A stretch of DNA of 64,000 nt from DASZHJ01 sp035604335 (GTDB lineage: Bacteria > Pseudomonadota > Alphaproteobacteria > ATCC43930 > CGMCC-115725). The notes beneath the pieces are model-generated. The model was not told the origin of the DNA. It saw nothing but the letters and a program-made list of their open reading frames with translations, and did not search any database. Position numbers and translations under genes: made by a program. The stretch spans positions 118,832-182,831 of the forward strand of contig DATNIT010000165.1 in assembly GCA_035604335.1 (NCBI GenBank), in the 5' to 3' direction. Of this stretch, positions 38,108 through 45,605 are shown one piece after another (positions within the stretch are counted from its first letter, which is position 1; the number at the start of each line of letters is the position of its first letter).

Positions 38108-38530
38108 CTATTCCACGACGATTTCCCCGATCATTCCCGCCCAATCGTGGTCAGCGCAGATCAGCTTGAAAGTGCCGGATTGCCGTGCGATGAAAAAAAG
38201 ATCCTTTTTGTCTCCGGGCTGCATGACGATCTCGGCTCCGTAACTGCCGACCACCTCGGGGTTGCGGATCTCGACCGCCTTCAGAAACTCGGGCGCGGTG
38301 AACTCGTGCATCTCGCCTCCTTTGTTTTCGAGATGCAGCCGGTAGGCGATGCCGCGGCGGAAGACGAGATGATCCGGCACGAACCGGTAATCCACGAGAT
38401 CCACCGCGACGGTTTCCACCTTCGACCAGTCGACGGCGATTGGAGAGTGGGGACCCCCGGCACACGCCGCCACGAGAACCACGAGGCTGGTCAGAAATCG
38501 GGCTGTCGCGGCCACAGATTCAACCTCCAT
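38108..38530 (-). CDS. Cupredoxin-like type-1 copper protein
   Basis: A 140-residue protein with an export signal that may be a lipobox (VLVAAC, Cys23). A blue-copper fold carries all four type-1 ligands: His75, Cys125, His128 and Met133. The C-x2-H-x4-M spacing equals that of plastocyanin. It is probably an electron carrier or copper store in the periplasm. It is transcribed divergently from the CopD-cytochrome fusion 132 bases away, so the two may share control and exchange electrons. Confidence 0.85.
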   Translation of the reverse strand: MEVESVAATARFLTSLVVLVAACAGGPHSPIAVDWSKVETVAVDLVDYRFVPDHLVFRRGIAYRLHLENKGGEMHEFTAPEFLKAVEIRNPEVVGSYGAEIVMQPGDKKDLFFIARQSGTFKLICADHDWAGMIGEIVVE

Positions 38531-38662
38531 GCCCAGTGGGTCTTGATGCTATCCCAGCGGTGGGAAGGCTGCGAGGTCTCGACGCATCGCTGACGGCGTG
38601 ATGTGGAGGGCGGTCGACACCCAGGTGACCAAGGGCGGGTTCGGCTTCATAGTAGCGCCCCA

Positions 38663-40600
38663 ATGCCCGAGCCGATGGCCCTAATCCGCGCCGCGCACTA
38701 CGCGGCGACCTTGCTGACCAGCGGGGCCCTGGTGTTTTGGGCCTTCGTGTTGCCGGCGAAGCGGAGCTGCATCGTCGCGTCGCGACATCGCGCCTGGACG
38801 GTATCGGGGGCGACGCTCGCGTTTCTGTCGGCGGTGCTCTGGCTCGGGGGACAAGCCGCTGCGTTTCCGCCTCCGCCAGGCCCCGCGACGCCTGGATTGG
38901 TCTTGCGTGCCCTGGACATTCTCGGCGGTACCAGCTTTGGGCACGCCTGGATCGTGCGGCTTGTCCTGCTCCTGGCGTTCGCGCTGGTCGTTCTGACCAA
39001 GCCGACGCGTCCACGGCTCGGTGGGGCGGCCTTGCTGGGGTTGGCGGCGACCGCAACCCTGGCCTTTGCGGGCCACGCGGCGGCAGGGGATGCTCTGCGC
39101 CGAGACGCGGACATGCTGCACCTCTCGCTTGCGGCGCTCTGGCTCGGCGGCCTGCTGCCGCTCGCGGCTCTCCTGCGTGCCGCCAGCCGCAACGCCTCCG
39201 CCCGGGCACTGTCTGATGCCCAGGCGGCGACGCGGCGCTTCTCGAACCTGGGTGTCGCGATCGTAGGCTGGTTGCTCGCCACGGGTCTCGTCAACGCTTG
39301 GGCGCTCGTGGGCACGATCCCCAACCTCATTGGCACGCCCTACGGCCAGCTGCTCACCCTCAAGATTTTTCTCTTTCTCTCGATGGTGGGAATTGCCGTA
39401 GTGAATCGCCAAGTCCTGACGCCCACGCTCGAGAGTGCGGGCGCGCGGTCGCCCGTCGCCGCCCGGCGCCTCGCGCGCAACGCCCTCGTCGAGGCCGCGC
39501 TCGGGCTGCTGATCCTCGCCGACGTCGGGGTGCTAGGCATCTCAGCTCCGGCAGCGCACGAACAGATAAGCTGGCTGCTTCCAACCACCTGGAGCCTCGC
39601 CGCCGTCACTGGCCAACCTGCCTGGCAGCTGGCGGCAGTGGCGGGGGCCTTCCTGGTAGTGGCCGGTCTAACGCTGGCGGGCTTTGCGGCGCTTGGACGC
39701 CGGCACCGTGGCGTTGGAATCGCCGGCGGCGCCGGGATTGCGTTCATGGGCGTCGTGCTCGGCGGCGTGGCACTTTCCGAACCCGCAGTGCCCACGATTT
39801 ATCTGGCTTCGCCCTTGCCTTATTCCGTCACGACGGTGGCGGCGGGCGAACATACCTTCGCCGAGCAATGCGTCGCGTGCCACGGTCCCCATGGCTATGG
39901 CGACGGGCCCGCCGGGGCAGCCCTGCCCGTGAAGCCCGCCGATCTCGCGCGCCAGCACGTCGGCCACCACACCGACGGAACCTTCTTCTGGTGGATCAGT
40001 CACGGCAAGGGCAAGGACGCGATGCCGGCGTTCGCCGACGTGCTCGACGAGCAGCAGCGTTGGGAGGCGATTGCCTTCCTGCACGCACAATTCGACGCCG
40101 AGACGGCGCAGCGCCTGGGTCCGCGCATCGATCCCGCGCTCCGCATCGCGGCACCCGATTTCGCCTACGAGCGCGGCGGCGGCGGCCAGCAGACGCTCAG
40201 CATGCTGCGCGAGGCGTGGTCGGTGCTGCTGGTGCTTTACACGCTGCCCGCCTCGGAAGCTCGCCTCAAGAGCCTCGCCGAGGCCGCCAAGCAGCTCGAC
40301 CTCGGCGGCCTGCGGGTCGTCGCGGTTCCGCTCGGCGAGGGCGCGGAGAAAGGGCCCATCTTTACACCGAGCGATCCCGATCTCGTCGGCACTTATGAGC
40401 TGTTCCGCAAGCGAGGCGACGATGAAGCCGCGCCGCCCGATCATCTCGAATTCTTCATCGATGCCTGGGGCTACATGCGGGCGCGCTTTACCGCCGGCGA
40501 CGCGCCAACGCCCGCGCAACTGGTGGCGATGATGGAGGCGGTCGACCGCGAGCCCCCTCCGCCACCCGTGGGCGCGGCCGCACACACCCACAGTCACTGA
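38663..40600 (+). CDS. CopD-like copper permease fused to cytochrome c and thioredoxin-like domains
   Basis: A 645-residue fusion. Residues 1-375 carry about nine helices with the CopD pattern (WLGG repeats near 60 and 160, conserved His in FAGHAA and MLHLS). Residues 385-475 are a monohaem cytochrome c with CVACH at 403-407 and a probable axial Met in DAMPAF. Residues 490-610 resemble a thioredoxin-like fold without a visible CxxC. The tail ends HTHSH. CopD imports copper in partnership with CopC; the added haem and thiol-fold parts imply redox control or reduction of Cu(II). Confidence 0.85.
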   Translation: MPEPMALIRAAHYAATLLTSGALVFWAFVLPAKRSCIVASRHRAWTVSGATLAFLSAVLWLGGQAAAFPPPPGPATPGLVLRALDILGGTSFGHAWIVRLVLLLAFALVVLTKPTRPRLGGAALLGLAATATLAFAGHAAAGDALRRDADMLHLSLAALWLGGLLPLAALLRAASRNASARALSDAQAATRRFSNLGVAIVGWLLATGLVNAWALVGTIPNLIGTPYGQLLTLKIFLFLSMVGIAVVNRQVLTPTLESAGARSPVAARRLARNALVEAALGLLILADVGVLGISAPAAHEQISWLLPTTWSLAAVTGQPAWQLAAVAGAFLVVAGLTLAGFAALGRRHRGVGIAGGAGIAFMGVVLGGVALSEPAVPTIYLASPLPYSVTTVAAGEHTFAEQCVACHGPHGYGDGPAGAALPVKPADLARQHVGHHTDGTFFWWISHGKGKDAMPAFADVLDEQQRWEAIAFLHAQFDAETAQRLGPRIDPALRIAAPDFAYERGGGGQQTLSMLREAWSVLLVLYTLPASEARLKSLAEAAKQLDLGGLRVVAVPLGEGAEKGPIFTPSDPDLVGTYELFRKRGDDEAAPPDHLEFFIDAWGYMRARFTAGDAPTPAQLVAMMEAVDREPPPPPVGAAAHTHSH

Positions 40601-40650
40601 GGGCCACGGCTCCCGCCTGGCCGGCGATCCGTGCTAGCTTTCCCGCGCCC

Positions 40651-43320
40651 ATGAACGACCTCCCTGAAGCCGCCGCCTCGCGTCCGCTTGCCGCGGGCGA
40701 GGCGACGCCAGCGATGGCGCAGTACCTGGAGATCAAGCGGCAGCATCCGGACTGCCTGCTTTTCTACCGGATGGGCGATTTCTACGAGATGTTCTTCGAG
40801 GACGCCCAGCGCGCCTCGGCGACGCTCGACATCGCGCTCACCAAGCGCGGCCGGCACGAGGGCGAGGATATCCCCATGTGCGGCGTCCCCGTGCACGCCG
40901 CCGAGGCCTATCTCTCGCGCCTCATCCGCAGGGGCTTCCGCGTCGCGGTCTGCGAGCAGATGGAGGAGCCGAGCCAGAGGAAGAGCGGCAAGGCCCCCCT
41001 GAGACGGGCGGTGGTGCGCGTGGTGACGCCCGGCACGCTCACCGAGGACACGCTCCTCGACGCGCGCCGGCATAACTATCTGGCGGCGCTGGCGGAGGCC
41101 GTGGGCGAGCTTGGCCTTGCCTGGCTCGACCTCTCGACCGGCGATTTCGCGGTGCAGCCGGTGACCTCTGGCGCGCTCGACGCGGCGCTGGCGCGGCTGT
41201 CGCCGGGCGAGATTCTGGTCGCCGATCGCCTCTTGCAGAAGCCGGATCTTTTCGAATTGCTGGGAGCCTGGAAAGAGCGGTTGACGCCGCTCCCCGCGCA
41301 ACGCTTCGACAGCGAGAGCGGGCGCAAGCGGCTCGAGAGCACGTTCGGCGTCGCGACGCTCGAGGGCTTCGGCGCTTTCGGTCGCGCGGAGCTAGCGGCG
41401 GCGGGCGCGCTGGTGGACTACGCGACGCTGACGCAGCAGGGCAAGCTGCCGCGACTGACGCCACCGCAGCGGGTCGCCGCCGGCGCCGCCATGGAGATCG
41501 ACGCCGCGACGCGGCGTAACCTCGAGCTCACGGAGACGCTCGCGGGGGAGCGCCGCGGCAGCCTGCTCGCCATCATCGACCGAACCGTCACCGGCGCGGG
41601 CGCCCGGCTGATCGCGGAGTGGCTGGCAGCGCCGCTTACCGATCCCGCAGGAATCGCCACGCGGCACGATGCAATCGACGGCTTTCTCGCGGACGAGCGC
41701 CTGCGGGCAGACCTCCGCGCCGAACTCAAATCCGTCGCCGACATCGAACGCGCCATGGCTCGACTGGCGCTCGGACGGGGCGGGCCACGAGACCTCGCGG
41801 CGCTCAAGGCAACGTTGGAAGCCAGCGCCGAGCTGCGTCGGCGCCTGCGCGCGGCAGCGCTGCCCGCATCGCCCGCGCTGATCGCCGCCGCCGAGCGAGA
41901 TCTCGGCGAGCACGGCGTGCTGGTGGACCGGCTCGGCCGCGCGCTCGGACCCGATCTGCCGCTGCTCGCGCGCGACGGCGGGTTCATCGCCGCGGGCTAC
42001 TCGGCGGAGCTCGACGAGCTGAAGGCGCTCCGCGACGAGAGCCGGCGCCTGATCGCCTCACTGCAGAGCCGTTATGTCGGCGAGACCGGTGTCTCGAATT
42101 TGAAAATCCGGCACAACAACGTGCTCGGCTACTACATCGAGGTGACGGCGGTGCAGGCGCCGAAGCTGGGCGCCGGGTTCATCCATCGCCAGACCATGGC
42201 GAACGCGATGCGTTTCACCACGACGGAGCTGAGCGAGCTCGAGAGCAAGATCCTGAACGCCGCCGACAAGGCGCTGGCCCTCGAGCTCAAGCTCTTCGAG
42301 GATCTGGTGGGCGAGGCCTTGGCGCGGGGCGACGAGATCGCGCGCACGGCGGCCGCGCTGGCGCTCCTCGACGGCACGGCGGCCTTGGCGGAGCTCGCGG
42401 CGAGCGAGCGCTGGTGCCGGCCGGAGGTCGGTGCCGGAACCGGCTTCGCGATCGTCGGCGGCCGGCATCCGGCGGTGGAGGCGGCGCTGCGTCAGAGCAG
42501 CCAGGCGAGCTTCGTCGGGAACGACTGCGACCTCGGCGAGAGCCAGCGGCTCTGGCTGGTCACCGGGCCGAACATGGCCGGCAAGAGCACTTTCCTGCGC
42601 CAGAACGCGCTGATCGCGATCTTGGCGCAGATGGGATCGTTCGTGCCGGCGGACCGCGCGTCGCTGGGCGTGGTCGACCGGCTCTTCAGCCGCGTGGGCG
42701 CCGCCGACGATCTCGCCCGCGGCCGGTCCACCTTCATGGTGGAGATGGTCGAGACCGCGGCCATCCTCAACCAGGCGACGCCGCGCTCGCTCGTCATCCT
42801 CGACGAGATCGGCCGCGGCACCGCGACTTTCGACGGACTCTCGATCGCGTGGGCCACGGTCGAGCACCTGCACGATGTGAGCCGCTGCCGCGCGCTCTTC
42901 GCCACGCACTACCACGAGCTTACCGCGCTGGCCTCGCGCTTGCCGGCGCTCTCGTGCCGGACCATGCGGGTGAAGGAATGGCAGGACGAGGTCGTGTTCC
43001 TGCACGAAGTCGCCGCCGGCGCCGCCGACCGCTCCTACGGCATCCATGTGGCGAAGCTCGCGGGCCTGCCGGCAGCGGTACTCCACCGCGCGGAGGAGGT
43101 GCTGGCGCTCCTCGAAAAGAGCGAGCAGTCGGGCGATCTCGCGCGGCTCGCCGAGGACCTGCCGCTCTTCAGCGCCGCGCGGCCGAAGGGCGCGGCGGTG
43201 ACGCGAGACTCCGTCGTCGAGAAGGCTCTCGCCGAGACGCACCCCGACGCGCTGACGCCGCGCGAGGCGTTGGAACTGCTCTACAAGCTCAAAGCGATGC
43301 TGCCGAAGGATCCGGGGTAG
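40651..43320 (+). CDS. mutS: DNA mismatch repair protein MutS
   Basis: MutS recognises mismatches and starts repair. The 889-residue protein has the mismatch-binding FYRMGDFYEMFFEDA near residue 37 (the Phe-x-Glu wedge), core and clamp domains, and the ATPase with GPNMAGKST near residue 639, a Walker B LVILDEIGRGTATFDG near 715 and the FATHYHEL switch near 750. The C-terminus is of normal length. It stands alone, convergent with the PH-domain gene. Confidence 0.98.
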   Translation: MNDLPEAAASRPLAAGEATPAMAQYLEIKRQHPDCLLFYRMGDFYEMFFEDAQRASATLDIALTKRGRHEGEDIPMCGVPVHAAEAYLSRLIRRGFRVAVCEQMEEPSQRKSGKAPLRRAVVRVVTPGTLTEDTLLDARRHNYLAALAEAVGELGLAWLDLSTGDFAVQPVTSGALDAALARLSPGEILVADRLLQKPDLFELLGAWKERLTPLPAQRFDSESGRKRLESTFGVATLEGFGAFGRAELAAAGALVDYATLTQQGKLPRLTPPQRVAAGAAMEIDAATRRNLELTETLAGERRGSLLAIIDRTVTGAGARLIAEWLAAPLTDPAGIATRHDAIDGFLADERLRADLRAELKSVADIERAMARLALGRGGPRDLAALKATLEASAELRRRLRAAALPASPALIAAAERDLGEHGVLVDRLGRALGPDLPLLARDGGFIAAGYSAELDELKALRDESRRLIASLQSRYVGETGVSNLKIRHNNVLGYYIEVTAVQAPKLGAGFIHRQTMANAMRFTTTELSELESKILNAADKALALELKLFEDLVGEALARGDEIARTAAALALLDGTAALAELAASERWCRPEVGAGTGFAIVGGRHPAVEAALRQSSQASFVGNDCDLGESQRLWLVTGPNMAGKSTFLRQNALIAILAQMGSFVPADRASLGVVDRLFSRVGAADDLARGRSTFMVEMVETAAILNQATPRSLVILDEIGRGTATFDGLSIAWATVEHLHDVSRCRALFATHYHELTALASRLPALSCRTMRVKEWQDEVVFLHEVAAGAADRSYGIHVAKLAGLPAAVLHRAEEVLALLEKSEQSGDLARLAEDLPLFSAARPKGAAVTRDSVVEKALAETHPDALTPREALELLYKLKAMLPKDPG

Positions 43321-43332
43321 CGCCGCCGCATG

Positions 43333-43959
43333 TCACGCGGTCGGCTTGTAGTCGGTCGCGTAGCCGGGATTGACCGCGGGGCGTATGGCATTGGGGTAGT
43401 TCCAGTCGGTCTTGACGTCGACCTCGACACCCTTGATGGCGCGGAAGACGTCGTAGGCGTTGGCGATCGAGACGAACTGGTCGTAGATCCGCGCGCCCTT
43501 GGACGTGTTGCGCCCGCAATAGGCGCGCACCGTGCCGGTACCGAACATGCGGTCGATCACGCCCACGGTCACGTCAAGCTCCTGGATGCGATCGTAATCG
43601 ACGCTCTTGAAGGAGGTGCCGACGACGCCACTCCGCATCAGGAGCCGGCGGTTGGTGTAGGCGTAGACGGTGTTGCTGTGGACCATCACGAGATAGCCCG
43701 CATAGAGCAGACTGCCCCAGGCCGGGAAGGCGTGCAGGAAGCCGAAAGCAAAGAGGAACAGATCCGCCTGCCCCTTGGAGGCAGTCGCCGCCTTGCCGAG
43801 GATGCCCAGATCCATGAGCCCCCAGACGGCGCCGAAGAGCACGAAGGGCACGGCGTGCAGCACGAAGGGCCAGAACACCGGCCGCCCGGTCCAGAGGATC
43901 TTCTCGCCGGGCTCGGTTACCGCCTCGAATTCCGGCGGAAGCTTGGGGTCCTGCAGCAT
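43333..43959 (-). CDS. Bacterial PH-domain (bPH2) membrane protein
   Basis: A 208-residue protein with two membrane helices (about 30-50 and 75-97) and a C-terminal pleckstrin-like domain. It shows the typical YAYTNRRLLMRSGVVG strand pair and SVDYDRIQELDVTVG loop of the YdbT/bPH2 family, followed by a long tail (DWNYPNAIRPAV). The function of the family is poorly known, possibly envelope homeostasis. It lies downstream of the MFS gene beyond a terminator-like stem and is convergent with mutS. Confidence 0.82.
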   Translation of the reverse strand: MLQDPKLPPEFEAVTEPGEKILWTGRPVFWPFVLHAVPFVLFGAVWGLMDLGILGKAATASKGQADLFLFAFGFLHAFPAWGSLLYAGYLVMVHSNTVYAYTNRRLLMRSGVVGTSFKSVDYDRIQELDVTVGVIDRMFGTGTVRAYCGRNTSKGARIYDQFVSIANAYDVFRAIKGVEVDVKTDWNYPNAIRPAVNPGYATDYKPTA

Positions 43960-44037
43960 CGGGGCGCGCCTGCCATCGCGGATGGTGACGATCAGGCGCG
44001 GAGCCTCATCCAGACGGCCTTACGATTCCGTAAACGG

Positions 44038-44066
44038 CCGGCCGAGGCTCGCACTGCCTCGGCCGG
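44038..44066 (-). terminator. Terminator-like hairpin downstream of the MFS gene
   Basis: A perfect 11-bp inverted repeat (44038-44048 with 44056-44066, seven-base loop) sits 25 bases beyond the MFS stop. Only a short GTTTAC follows it on the minus strand, so it is a weak intrinsic terminator or a transcript-stabilising stem. It separates the MFS and PH-domain genes. Confidence 0.6.
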
Positions 44067-44090
44067 TTCCCTGAGCGAGCGGGCGGTCGC

Positions 44091-45410
44091 CTACTCGTAT
44101 TCGCCCTCGATGTCCTTCCCGGTGTAGTCCTTCATCATGGCCGTCGCGATGATCGTGATGATCGCGCAGAACAAGATGTAGCCCGCGATGGCGTAGCCCG
44201 ATTTGTAGATCCCGAAGAGCCAACCCGCGATGATCGGCGCCGGGCCGCCGGCGATGATCGAGGCGAGCTGGTAGCCCAGGGAACAGCCGCTGTAGCGGAG
44301 GCGGCCGGTGAAAGACTCCGCGATCAGGGCGGCTTGCGGGCCGTACATCATGTCGTGCGGCACGAGCGAGAGAAAAATCGCGATGAAGATCAGCGCCGTC
44401 GAGCCGCTGTTCAACAGTCCGAAATAAACGAAACCGAAGATTCCCACCGTAACCGCGCCCAGCATGTACATCTTCTTGCGGCCGATCAGGTCGGAGATGT
44501 GGCCTGAAAGGGGAATGGAGATGAAGGAGAGCACGGAGGCGGCCATGACAGCCTCGAGCAGGAAGTTCCGGTCGACCTTGAGCACACCCGTCCCATAAGC
44601 GAATACATAGGTCGTGAAGATGTAGAACGGTGCCTGCTCGGCGAGTCGCACGAAGGCGGAGGTTATGATCTCCTTCCAATTGCGCTTGATGACCAGGACC
44701 ATAGGCTGGCGCTCGATCTTCTTCTCGGCCACCAGCTTGTTGAAGACCGGTGTCTCCAGGATGCCCAGTCGAATCCAAAGGCCGATGCCGACCAGGACGA
44801 TGCTGAGGACGAAGGGAATCCGCCAACCCCAGGCAATGAACGCGTCGCCGGGCGCCAAGGCGCTGAAGGCGAGGAAGGCGAGGTTCGAGAGCAGGAGACC
44901 GCAGGGTACTCCGAACTGCGGCCAGGACGCGACGAAGCCGCGTGAGCCAGGCGTGCGTGCCCATTCCATCGAGAGCAGCACCGAGCCGCCCCATTCGCCA
45001 CCCACGCCGATCCCTTGGATCATCCGCAGCACGGTCAGAATGATGGCACCCCAGATGCCGATGCTTTCATAGGAGGGGACGAAGGCAACCAGGAATGTCG
45101 CAATGCCCATGATCATCAAGGTTGCGATCAGCGTCGCCTTGCGCCCGATGCGGTCGCCGTAATGTCCGAAAATCAAGGCACCGATCGGTCGACCGACAAA
45201 GCCGATGAAGTAGACGCCGAAAGACAAGAGCTGTCCCGCCAGCGGATCCTCTTGCGGGAAATAGAGCTTCCCGAACACGATCGCCGTCACCAGCCCGTAG
45301 AGAAAGAAGTCGTACCACTCGATCGCGGTGCCCACAGTGCTCGCGATGATCGCGCGCCTCAGTTGCTTGGCGTGCTCGGTGTCCGACATTGTCCCCGCTG
45401 TGGCTACCAT
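44091..45410 (-). CDS. MFS transporter, metabolite:H+ symporter (ShiA/ProP-like) family
   Basis: A 439-residue, 12-helix major facilitator protein. It has the MHS-family N-terminus (STVGTAIEWYDFFLYGLV), the RPIGALIFGHYGDRIGRK loop between helices 2 and 3, and the SGHISDLIGRKKMYM loop in the second half. Substrates in this family include shikimate, proline/betaine, citrate and dicarboxylates; none is indicated by context. A perfect 22-base palindrome lies 42 bases upstream of its start and may be an operator. Confidence 0.92.
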   Translation of the reverse strand: MVATAGTMSDTEHAKQLRRAIIASTVGTAIEWYDFFLYGLVTAIVFGKLYFPQEDPLAGQLLSFGVYFIGFVGRPIGALIFGHYGDRIGRKATLIATLMIMGIATFLVAFVPSYESIGIWGAIILTVLRMIQGIGVGGEWGGSVLLSMEWARTPGSRGFVASWPQFGVPCGLLLSNLAFLAFSALAPGDAFIAWGWRIPFVLSIVLVGIGLWIRLGILETPVFNKLVAEKKIERQPMVLVIKRNWKEIITSAFVRLAEQAPFYIFTTYVFAYGTGVLKVDRNFLLEAVMAASVLSFISIPLSGHISDLIGRKKMYMLGAVTVGIFGFVYFGLLNSGSTALIFIAIFLSLVPHDMMYGPQAALIAESFTGRLRYSGCSLGYQLASIIAGGPAPIIAGWLFGIYKSGYAIAGYILFCAIITIIATAMMKDYTGKDIEGEYE

Positions 45411-45451
45411 TTCCCATCTCCCTCCAAGGTTGCGCCTATGCGGCTTAGGGT

Positions 45452-45473
45452 GCGGAAACCCGCGGGTTTCCGC
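45452..45473. promoter_or_regulatory. Perfect 22-base palindrome upstream of the MFS gene
   Basis: GCGGAAACCCG reads identically on both strands with no interruption (45452-45473) in the gap between the divergent MFS and glnD genes. An uninterrupted dyad of this size suits a dimeric repressor operator for the transporter. It could also belong to a dispersed palindrome family. No other copy was noticed in this window. Confidence 0.5.
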
Positions 45474-45605
45474 GCTCTTTCCTGCGTCGCGGCGCCGTGC
45501 TGCCCCTGACCGGCGATCTCAACGACTCCAATAGGATAACCCGCGCCGGCGCGCGCTCCAAGCCCGGTGCTTCGTCGAATCGCCGAAAATGCTAGAGTAC
45601 GGGCG

